Shown: piece by piece, positions 49,838-57,700 of the stretch | How the letters are laid out: every line of letters begins with the position of its first letter | Position numbering within the stretch: position 1 is the first letter of the stretch | Assembly: GCF_024810105.1 (NCBI RefSeq) | Contig: NZ_JANUDX010000002.1 | Span: forward strand, 619,503-683,502 | Direction of reading: 5' to 3' | Length of the DNA stretch: 64,000 bases | Source: Stenotrophomonas sp. BIGb0135 | Lineage (GTDB): Bacteria > Pseudomonadota > Gammaproteobacteria > Xanthomonadales > Xanthomonadaceae | Made by a program: the position numbers and the translations under genes | Notes under the pieces: model-generated | Seen by the model: the letters and a program-made list of their open reading frames with translations, nothing else | Told to the model about the DNA's origin: nothing | The model's database searches: none

Positions 49838-50931
49838 TGGGTACCCGCACTGCGGTCGCCGTCGTGAGCCTGGCCCTGTTGGCGGCCTGCCGGCCCCCCA
49901 CGCCGGCGCAGGCGGCGGCCGATGCCGAACCGGCGCGCGCGGTTGCCACCGTTGCCGAGGCCTTCCTGACCCCGATGACCCCGGCCGACAACATCGACTC
50001 GCCCACCAGTTGGACCACCGCCGATGGCCGGCAGTGGTTGATCGCCACCGCCAAGGCCACCGACAAGCTGGTGGTCTACGACGGCCAGACCGGCGCGCAT
50101 CTGCGCGACGTGGGCAGCACCGGTACCGCACCGGGCCAGTTCGTGCGCCCCAACGGCATCGCCGTGGTCGACGACCTGGTGCTGATCGTGGAGCGCGACA
50201 ACCACCGCGTGCAGGTATTGAAGCTGCCGGACTTCACCCCGCTGGGCGTGTTCGCCGCCGACGACCTGCGCAAACCCTACGGGTTGTGGGTCAACAAGCA
50301 GCGCGAGGGGTACGAGGTCTACGTGACCGACTCCTACGACGCCGGCGAGGACGCGCAGGGCAACGACGTGCTGCCGCCGCTGGCCGAACTGGATAAACGC
50401 GTGCGCCGCTATACGCTTACCCTGCATGGCGACGCGCTGGATGCCCGGTTGGTGGGCAGCATCGGCGACACCAGCGAGGCCGGCGCGCTGCGCGTGGTCG
50501 AGTCGATCTGGGGCGACCCGGCCAACGACCGCCTGCTGATCGCCGAGGAAGACGAAACCTACGCCAGCGAGATCAAGGTCTACACGCTGGAAGGCCGCTT
50601 CAGCGGCACCACCTTCGGCCGCGGGGCGTTCAAGGCGCAGGCCGAAGGCGTGATGCTTCGCACCTGTGGCAAGGATGGCTGGTGGATCACCACCGAGCAG
50701 GGCAAGCAACGCAGCGTGTTCCACCTGTTCGACCGGCACACGCTCAAGCACGTGGGCGCGTTCCAGGGCAACACGGTGGCCAACACCGATGGCATCTGGC
50801 TGGACCAGGCCGCGTCGGCGCGCTTCCCGCATGGCGTGCTGTATGCGGTGCACGATGACCAAGGCGTGGTCGCCTTCGACTGGGCCAGCGTGGCCAAGCA
50901 GCTGTCGCTGCCGCTGGAGTGCGCCGCATGA
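49837..50931 (+). CDS. Beta-propeller phytase-like lipoprotein
   Basis: A 364-residue predicted lipoprotein (LLAAC lipobox near residue 18) with a six-bladed beta-propeller. WLIATAKATDKLVVYDGQTG and the C-terminal NTDGIWLDQ...RFPHGVLYAVHDDQGVVAFDW resemble the alkaline calcium-dependent beta-propeller phytases (3-phytase family), which remove phosphate from myo-inositol hexakisphosphate. Acidic calcium-site residues are abundant (EEDETYASEIKVY). The N-terminal blade is looser, so it could be a related NHL-like esterase. It overlaps the receptor gene by 1 bp (TGATG) and the next gene by 4 bp. Confidence 0.7.
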   Translation: MGTRTAVAVVSLALLAACRPPTPAQAAADAEPARAVATVAEAFLTPMTPADNIDSPTSWTTADGRQWLIATAKATDKLVVYDGQTGAHLRDVGSTGTAPGQFVRPNGIAVVDDLVLIVERDNHRVQVLKLPDFTPLGVFAADDLRKPYGLWVNKQREGYEVYVTDSYDAGEDAQGNDVLPPLAELDKRVRRYTLTLHGDALDARLVGSIGDTSEAGALRVVESIWGDPANDRLLIAEEDETYASEIKVYTLEGRFSGTTFGRGAFKAQAEGVMLRTCGKDGWWITTEQGKQRSVFHLFDRHTLKHVGAFQGNTVANTDGIWLDQAASARFPHGVLYAVHDDQGVVAFDWASVAKQLSLPLECAA

Positions 50932-52310
50932 GCCGGGCCCCCGTCGTTACGGCCGGCCTGCTGCTGGCCATCCTGCTGGGCACTGGCCCGGCCGCTGCGA
51001 AGCAGCCCGCCGCCGCCGCCGAACCCAACACCCAGGTACCGGCAGGCAACCGCCACTACGCGGCCAGCGGCTTCCCCGACCGCATCGTCGCCTCGCCCGC
51101 GCAGGACGCCGCGCGCGGCTTCGGCGTGTCCTGGCGTACGGACGCAGCGGTCAGCGCGCCGGTGCTGGAATGGGTGCTGGCCGGCGACTCGCCGGATGTC
51201 GGCACGCCGACCCGCGTCGCCGCCACCACGCAGCCGCTGGATACCGAGAACGGTCGCGCGCATTACCACCGTGCCGACGTCACCGGCCTGCAGCCCGATA
51301 CGCTGTACCTGTGGCGCGTGCAGGGCAAGGACACGTGGAGTGCCTGGAACCAGTTGCGCACCGCCGGCAGCGCCGCCCAGCCGCTTACCCTGCTGTACTT
51401 CGGCGACACCCAGAACAAGAACCTCAGCCATGTCTCGCGCGTCCTGCGTGCCGGCCTCAAGGCCGCCCCGCAGGCGCGCCTGAGCCTGTTCGCCGGCGAT
51501 CTGGTCAGCGGCGGTGATGGCCAGGACGACAGCGAATGGGGCGAGTGGTTCGCCGCGGCCGGCTGGCTGCCGCAGGAAACCGTGGTGGCCCCGGCGATCG
51601 GCAACCACGAGTATTTCGAGGAGTTCGAAGACACGCCGCAGGAACGCCGGGTGCTCGGCCGGCATTGGCCGGTGACCTTCGCGCTGCCGCGCAACGGCGT
51701 GGACGCGGCCGATACCAGCACCTACTGGTTCGACTACCAGGGCGTGCGCATCGCCGTGCTTGACGGCACCTCGGCGCTGGACCTGGGCACCGCCCAGGCG
51801 CAGGCCGTGTGGCTGGACAAGGTGTTGGCCGACAACCCGCACCCCTGGAGCATCGTGCTGCTGCACCAGCCGTTCTACTCCCCGCGCGAAGGCCGCGAGA
51901 ACGCCGAGCTGCGCGACGTGCTGCTGCCGGTGGTGCGCCGGCACCAGGTGGACCTGGTGCTGCAGGGCCACGACCACACCTACGGTCGTCGCGGCGAAGG
52001 CCAGGCGGCCACGCCGCAGTTCATCGTCACCGTCGCCGGCCCGAAGCAGTACCGGCTGTCCGCGCAGGCCCGCGCCAGCATGGCGCCGGTCGGCGAGGAC
52101 ACCCAGCTGTTCCAGGTCCTCCAACTGGACCCGCAGCACCTGCGCTACGAAGCGCGTACCGTCACCGGACGCCTGTATGACGGCTTCGAGTTGACGCGCG
52201 ACGCCAATGGGCGCAAACAGAAGACCGAGCTGACCGACGGCCGTATCGCCCCCCGCGACTGCACCCGTGCGCAGACCCTCAAGGGCCGTGCCGACCGTTG
52301 CTGGGAATGA
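50928..52310 (+). CDS. Purple acid phosphatase-like metallophosphoesterase (exported)
   Basis: A 460-residue protein with a signal peptide (about 1-24, ending PAAAKQ). An N-terminal fibronectin-like domain (about 45-145, DVTGLQPDTLYLWRVQG) is followed by a calcineurin-type phosphatase domain with the five metal motifs: YFGDTQ, FAGDLVSGG, GNHEY, LLHQPFYS and QGHDHTYGR. This two-domain form is that of plant-type purple acid phosphatases. It probably removes phosphate from a range of esters in the periplasm. It overlaps the phytase-like gene by 4 bp. Confidence 0.85.
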   Translation: MSRAPVVTAGLLLAILLGTGPAAAKQPAAAAEPNTQVPAGNRHYAASGFPDRIVASPAQDAARGFGVSWRTDAAVSAPVLEWVLAGDSPDVGTPTRVAATTQPLDTENGRAHYHRADVTGLQPDTLYLWRVQGKDTWSAWNQLRTAGSAAQPLTLLYFGDTQNKNLSHVSRVLRAGLKAAPQARLSLFAGDLVSGGDGQDDSEWGEWFAAAGWLPQETVVAPAIGNHEYFEEFEDTPQERRVLGRHWPVTFALPRNGVDAADTSTYWFDYQGVRIAVLDGTSALDLGTAQAQAVWLDKVLADNPHPWSIVLLHQPFYSPREGRENAELRDVLLPVVRRHQVDLVLQGHDHTYGRRGEGQAATPQFIVTVAGPKQYRLSAQARASMAPVGEDTQLFQVLQLDPQHLRYEARTVTGRLYDGFELTRDANGRKQKTELTDGRIAPRDCTRAQTLKGRADRCWE

Positions 52311-52359
52311 CCCCCGGGCCGGGCTGCCCAGGCGCGCCCGGCCGATGCTGGAGATGACG

Positions 52360-52995
52360 ATGCACACCCGACGCGCTGTACCCCTGGCGGCCCTTGCTGC
52401 TGCGCTGCTGATGCTGGCCGGCGCCAGCACGGCCACCAATGCCGTGCTCCACCCGTTCCTGGCCGCGCAGCCCAAGGACGCTCCGGACGAGGCCAACCTG
52501 GCCGTGGAGATTCCGGCCGGCAGCTTCACCAAGTACGAAATCAAGGAGGACGGCCTGGTCCATGTCGACCGCTTCCAGTCGATGCCGGTGGCGTACCCGG
52601 CCAATTACGGCTCGATGCCGCGCACCCTGGCCGGCGACAACGACCCGCTCGATGCGCTGGTGCTGACGCGGGAGCCGCTGCACCCCGGCGTGATCGTGCG
52701 CTTCCGCCCGATCGGCTTCCTGAAAATGGTCGATGACGGCGAACAGGACGAGAAGGTCATCGGCGTGCCCACCGACAAACTCGACCCCACCTACGCCACC
52801 ATCCGCGATCTTGAGGACCTGCCGTTGATCGAGCGCCAGCGGATCGAAGCCTTCTTCCGCGTCTACAAGGACCTGCCGGCAGGGCGCAACCCGGTGCAGT
52901 TGAACGGCTGGGGCACTGCCGCCGAGGCCAAGGCGTTGATCCGTGCCTCGATGCAGCGCTTCGACCTGGAGCAGCAGCGGCGCAAGGGCGACTGA
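52360..52995 (+). CDS. Exported family I inorganic pyrophosphatase
   Basis: A 211-residue protein with a signal peptide (about 1-28, LLMLAGASTATNA) ahead of a family I pyrophosphatase fold. Catalytic acids DNDPLDALVL (like the E. coli DGDPLD cluster), FTKYEIKEDG, AYPANYGSMP and DEKVIGVP are kept. Family I enzymes are normally cytosolic; a signal peptide puts this one in the periplasm, where it would split pyrophosphate. GGAG precedes ATG 52360. It is 49 bp after the phosphatase gene and ends the four-gene set. Confidence 0.88.
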   Translation: MHTRRAVPLAALAAALLMLAGASTATNAVLHPFLAAQPKDAPDEANLAVEIPAGSFTKYEIKEDGLVHVDRFQSMPVAYPANYGSMPRTLAGDNDPLDALVLTREPLHPGVIVRFRPIGFLKMVDDGEQDEKVIGVPTDKLDPTYATIRDLEDLPLIERQRIEAFFRVYKDLPAGRNPVQLNGWGTAAEAKALIRASMQRFDLEQQRRKGD

Positions 52996-53020
52996 GCTGC
53001 GTGGGTCGCCGCCGTCGGGC

Positions 53021-53347
53021 TCAGGGCACCGGCGGCATCGCCTTGATCGCGCGGCGCAGGAATACGCGCATTTCCTTCTCGGCCTGCGTGTCGCCGTTGG
53101 TGTGTGCCACCTCGATCCCCTGCCGCCACGCCTGCGCCGCAGCGGCAGGATCGCCCGCTGCCAACCGCGCCTTGCCCAGCAGTTTCCAACCGGCCGAATA
53201 GGCGGGGTCCAGTTCGACGCAGCGCTGCAGGTGTCGGCTCGCCTGGCCCGGCTCGCCAGCATCGAGCAGGGCCTTGCCCAGGCTGAGGCGAAGCAGGGCA
53301 GTGTCGCGGCCGCCGTCCAGCAGGCGCTGCAGGGCGGTCACGTCCAT
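53021..53347 (-). CDS. Small TPR-repeat protein
   Basis: A 108-residue soluble protein with two tetratricopeptide repeats (LSLGKALLDAGEPGQASRHL and WKLLGKARLAAGDPAAAAQAW) and a basic C-terminal helix. TPRs bind other proteins; partner unknown. It overlaps the flavin reductase gene by 10 bp and ends the minus-strand set sodA-flavin reductase-TPR. Confidence 0.8.
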   Translation of the reverse strand: MDVTALQRLLDGGRDTALLRLSLGKALLDAGEPGQASRHLQRCVELDPAYSAGWKLLGKARLAAGDPAAAAQAWRQGIEVAHTNGDTQAEKEMRVFLRRAIKAMPPVP

Positions 53348-53877
53348 GCGCGCTGCCCATCGATGCGGGTGTAGCGACTGCGGTGGTAGGCCAGTGCCTC
53401 GCCGGGCTGCACCGCGAAACGCTCTACCTGGCAGATCAGCATCACGTGGTCGCCCACGGCGAGGCTGCGTTCCACCCTGCAGCAGAGCCATCCCACCGCA
53501 TCGCGCAGGCGCGGCGTGCCGTTGTCCAGGTCGAGCAGGGCGGCGCTGGCCGGTGCACGGCGCAGCAGCGGATCGGCGAAACGACGCGCCTGCGGTTCCT
53601 GTGCCGAGGACAGCAGGCTGATGCCCAGGCGCCCGGCATCGCAGAACGCAGCCAGGTCGGCCGAGCGCGCGCCGATGCTCCAGGCGACCAGCGGCGGGTC
53701 CAGCGACAGCGTGCTGAACGAGTTGATCGTCATCGCCACCACCTGCCCCTGCGCATCGCGGGCGGCGGCGATGGCCACGCCGGTCGGATACTGGCCGAAT
53801 ACGTGGCGCAATGCGGTCGCCTCCACGCCCGGCGCGCTGGCCAACGGTGCCGACTCGCGCTCCGGGCCCGCCGCCAT
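53338..53877 (-). CDS. Flavin reductase-like FMN-binding protein
   Basis: A 179-residue split-barrel flavin reductase: FGQYPTGVAIAAARDAQGQVVAMTINSFSTLSLDPPL is the classic start, followed by SIGARSADLAAF and GDHVMLICQVERFAVQPGEALAYHRSRY. It uses NAD(P)H to reduce FMN for a partner oxygenase or other flavin-using enzyme; no oxygenase is nearby. Its ATG overlaps the sodA stop (TGATG), suggesting co-expression with oxidative-stress defence. Confidence 0.88.
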   Translation of the reverse strand: MAAGPERESAPLASAPGVEATALRHVFGQYPTGVAIAAARDAQGQVVAMTINSFSTLSLDPPLVAWSIGARSADLAAFCDAGRLGISLLSSAQEPQARRFADPLLRRAPASAALLDLDNGTPRLRDAVGWLCCRVERSLAVGDHVMLICQVERFAVQPGEALAYHRSRYTRIDGQRAWT

Positions 53878-54506
53878 CAGCGTCCGCCCGCGGCCTGGAA
53901 GCGGCGCGCCACTTCGGTCCAGTCGATCAGCGCGAAGAACGCGGTGATGTAGTCGGGGCGGCGGTTCTGGTAATGCAGGTAGTAGGCGTGTTCCCACACG
54001 TCCAGGCCCAGCACCGGGGTGCCGCCGGACAGGCCGGCGTAGGCGCCCATCAGCGGGCTGTCCTGGTTGGCGCTGCTCTCCACGCCGAGGGTGCCGTCGC
54101 TGGCCACGCTCAACCAGGCCCAGCCACTGCCGAAACGGCTCTGCGCGGCCTTGGTGAAGGCCGTCTTGAACGCGTCGTAGCCGCCGAGGTCGCGCTCGAT
54201 CGCGGCCGCCAGCGCGCCCTCCGGCTGGCCACCCTGGGCACTGAGCACGGTCCAGAACAGGCTGTGGTTGGCATGCCCGCCGCCATTGTTGCGAACGGCC
54301 GTGCGCACGCCTTCCGGGAGTGCGCCGATATCGGCGATCAGCGTCTCGATCGGCAGCGCCTCGATGCCCGCGTCGGCCAGCGCGGCATTGAGGTTGTTGA
54401 CGTAGGCCTGGTGGTGCCGCGCGTGGTGGATTTCCATGGTCAGCGCATCGAAGTGCGGTTCCAGCGCGTCGTAGGCGTAGGGCAGGGCGGGGAGGGTGTA
54501 GGGCAT
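53877..54506 (-). CDS. sodA: Superoxide dismutase (Mn type)
   Basis: A 209-residue Fe/Mn SOD. Ligand-bearing motifs are [23 protein letters not shown] and [20 protein letters not shown], with its outer-sphere Gln, marks the Mn-type subfamily. No signal peptide, so cytosolic. ATG 54506 is chosen from [10 protein letters not shown]. First of three overlapping minus-strand genes; divergent from the large helicase gene. Confidence 0.94.
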   Translation of the reverse strand: MPYTLPALPYAYDALEPHFDALTMEIHHARHHQAYVNNLNAALADAGIEALPIETLIADIGALPEGVRTAVRNNGGGHANHSLFWTVLSAQGGQPEGALAAAIERDLGGYDAFKTAFTKAAQSRFGSGWAWLSVASDGTLGVESSANQDSPLMGAYAGLSGGTPVLGLDVWEHAYYLHYQNRRPDYITAFFALIDWTEVARRFQAAGGR

Positions 54507-54710
54507 CGAAGACAACTCCATCGGGGGGAGCCGTCATCATCGGACCTGAAGCGTGGTTGAGGTCAACAGGGGAAATGCGACGCGCAGCGGAACGTGCAGC
54601 CGTCGGCATCGACGCGGCGCCCAGGCAGCAGCGCCGGCAGGGCGCCGTTGCCTGCGTCCACCGGTGCGGTGCATGGCATCATGGCCGGGATGAGCAACGG
54701 AGCAATCGCG

Positions 54711-57700
54711 ATGAGTACGAGGGACACGCTGCAGGCGCAGCGCCGGGTTCTGCTCGACCTGACCTACCGCAATCGACTGCTGAACCTGCCGCGCAAGCCG
54801 TCCAGCCGCAGTATCGTGATCCACGACGAGCGATGCGTGCCGACCCTGCAGACCCTGCTCGAGAAGAAGGGCATGACCTTCGCTGCGGTGCGCGCGGAGG
54901 ATGCCGAAGAGCCGCTGCCCGATGGTGCGGTGGAACCGGCCCCGGATGCGCCGCCCCTGCCGCAGCCGGGTGAGGGCGAGCCCGGCGTGCTGGCCGAGCA
55001 TCACCTCGACGCACGCCTGCAGACCCGGCTGAGCTCGGAGCACCTGCAGAAGCGCCTGCTGGAGATGTACTACGAGTACCGCACCATGCTCGAAGAGCAG
55101 GGCGTGAACGTGTTGTACCTGGCCATGGGGCAGTTGCAGTTCCGCGAACCCACTGCCGCCGCGGATGATGAGCGCCGTGCCCCGCTGGTGCTGCTGCCGG
55201 TGGTGCTGGAGCGCCGCAGCGCCCGCGAGCGCTTCGTGCTGCGCTGGGCCGATGAGGAGCCGCAGGAAAACCTGTCGCTGCGCGAGAAGCTGCGCGCCGA
55301 TTTCGGCATCGTACTGCCGCCGTTCCCGGACACCGACGAATTCGACATCGCCGCCTACCTGGCCGCCGTGCGGGAGTGCATCGCCGCCCAACCCGGCTGG
55401 AGCGTGCTCGACAACGCGCTGCAGCTTGGCTTCTTCTCATTCTCCAAGCTGCTGATGTTCCTCGACCTGGATCCGGACAAATGGCCGGAAGGAAAGGAGA
55501 TCGACCGCAACCGGCTGGTCGCGGGCCTGCTCGGCGACGGCTTCGCAGAGGATGACATCGGCCTGCCCAGCACTGGCGCGGGCTTCCTCGACGCGCTCAT
55601 CCCGGCCGCCGAACTCAAGCACGTCATGGACTGCGACAGCTCGCAGGCCCTGGCCATCGAGACCGTTCGACGCGGGCAGGATCTGGTCATCCAGGGCCCC
55701 CCTGGCACCGGCAAGTCGCAGACCATCGCCAACCTGATCGCCACGGCGGTGGGCGATGGGCGCACGGTGCTGTTCGTCTCGGAGAAGATGGCCGCGCTGG
55801 ACGTGGTGAAACGGCGCCTGGAGAACGTGGGCCTGGGGCCGCTGTGCCTGGAGTTGCACAGCAACAAGGCCAACAAGCGCGCGGTGCTCGAGGAACTGGG
55901 CCGGACGCTGCAACTGGGCCAGCCGGAGGCGGCCGACGTGGCCGCTGGCGTACGCCAGCTGGAGGAGGTGCGCGGCCAGCTCAACGCCCATGCGCAGCGC
56001 ATGCACCTGCCGGTGGGCAGCGCCGGGCTGACCCCCTTCCGCATCCTCGGCATGTTGGCGCGCTGGTTGCCGCACACGGGGCGCCCGCCGTACCGGCTGG
56101 AGGCCGCCGGTGAGTGGTCCGCGCTCGAACTGGACCGCCGCGCCGCGCTGCTCGGCGAGCTGTGCGGCCACCTGCCAGGGATCGGCAACCCGGACACGCA
56201 CCCGTGGCGTGGCATCGGCCACCCGCCAGTGATGCGCACCCAGGCCGAAGACCTGGTCGCCCGGAGCGCGCCACTGGCTGCTGCCGTGGCGCAGGCCAGC
56301 GCCGCCGCCGCTGCGCTCGCGGCTGGGCTCGGCGTGGCCCCGGCCGGCAACCTGACCGTGCTGGCACAGCAATGCCAGGTGGCCGATACCCTGGCCAGCG
56401 CGCCGCCGTTTGATCGCGGCACGATTTCCTCCGGGGTCTGGACGGCGGGCCTGGCGTCGCTGCGCGAGGGCCTGCAGCAGGGGCGGGCGCTGGCGACCAT
56501 CGTTGCGCAACGCGCGCCGGCGCTGGCCGATGTGGCCTGGATGAGCGACTGGCTGCCACAGCGCCTGCTGGTGGCTGCGCATGGTGGGCGCCTGCTGCGG
56601 TTCCTCAACGGGCCGTATCGGCAGGCGATCAGCCAGTTGCGCAGTGTCAGCAAGGAGCCGTTGCCCAAGCCCCTGGCGGCGCGGCTGGCGCTGCTGGACG
56701 ACCTGATCGCCGCGCGCAAGGCCCGCCAGGCGCTGGCGGCGATCGACGCCACCGCGCGCGCTGCATTCGGGGCGGTGTGGCAGGGCGAGCGAACCGACTG
56801 GGACGCCGCAGACGCGATCCTGGCCTGGGTCCAGCACGCCGAGCCGGTCGGCGGGATGGATGTGCGCGCGTTGGCGGCAGGGCTCGACAACGCCCCCGCG
56901 CTTGCGGCGTCCGCCGGGCAGGCGAGGGCGGCGGGCACGCAGCTGCGCAGCGCGTTCGAGACGGTGGTACAGGCGCTGCAGATCGAGGTGGGCGAGGCAT
57001 TCGGCAGCCCCGCGCTGGAGCAGGTGCCCCTGGCGCTGCTGCAGCAGAAGACCACGGCCTGGGCACACGACGTGGAGGGATTGATGGCGTGGCTGGCTTA
57101 CGCCGACATTGCCCGTCGTTGCACCGCTGCCGGACTCCAGGGGCCGATGGCGCTCGCCGCCGACACCGGCCAGGGCGCGGAGGCCGCGGTGGCGATGTTC
57201 CGCTGCGCCTTCCACCTGCAGATGTTGACGCTGGCCACCCAGGCCTACCCCGAGCTGGCCGCGTTCGATGGCCGGCGACATGAAACGCTGGTCGCCGAGT
57301 TCCGCCACTGGGATCGCCAGCGCCTGGCCCTCGCCCAGATCGAAGCCGCCCAGGCCCACCATGCCGGGCTTCCGCGGGGCAACGCCGGCGGCGTCGGTGC
57401 CCTGGGCACGCTGCGTGGCGAGATCGCCCGCAAGCGCAACCACATGGCGCTGCGGCGGCTGTTCCGGCTGTGCGCGTCTCCGATCCAGGCCATCAAACCG
57501 GTGTTCATGATGAGTCCGTTGTCGGTGGCCCAGTTCCTGGAACCCGGCGCCATCGAATTCGACCTGCTGGTCATCGACGAAGCCAGCCAGGTGGAGCCGG
57601 TGGATGCGCTGGGAGCCATCGCGCGTTGCCGCCAGATCGTGGTGGTGGGCGACGACAAGCAGTTGCCGCCGACGGCTTTCTTCGCCCGCCTGTCCGGCGG

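Noticed and set aside
47210..50131. 973-codon minus-strand open frame across the TonB receptor and phytase genes
   Set aside because: Shadow of the real genes; no recognisable domain, no ribosome site, and it spans two unrelated plus-strand genes.
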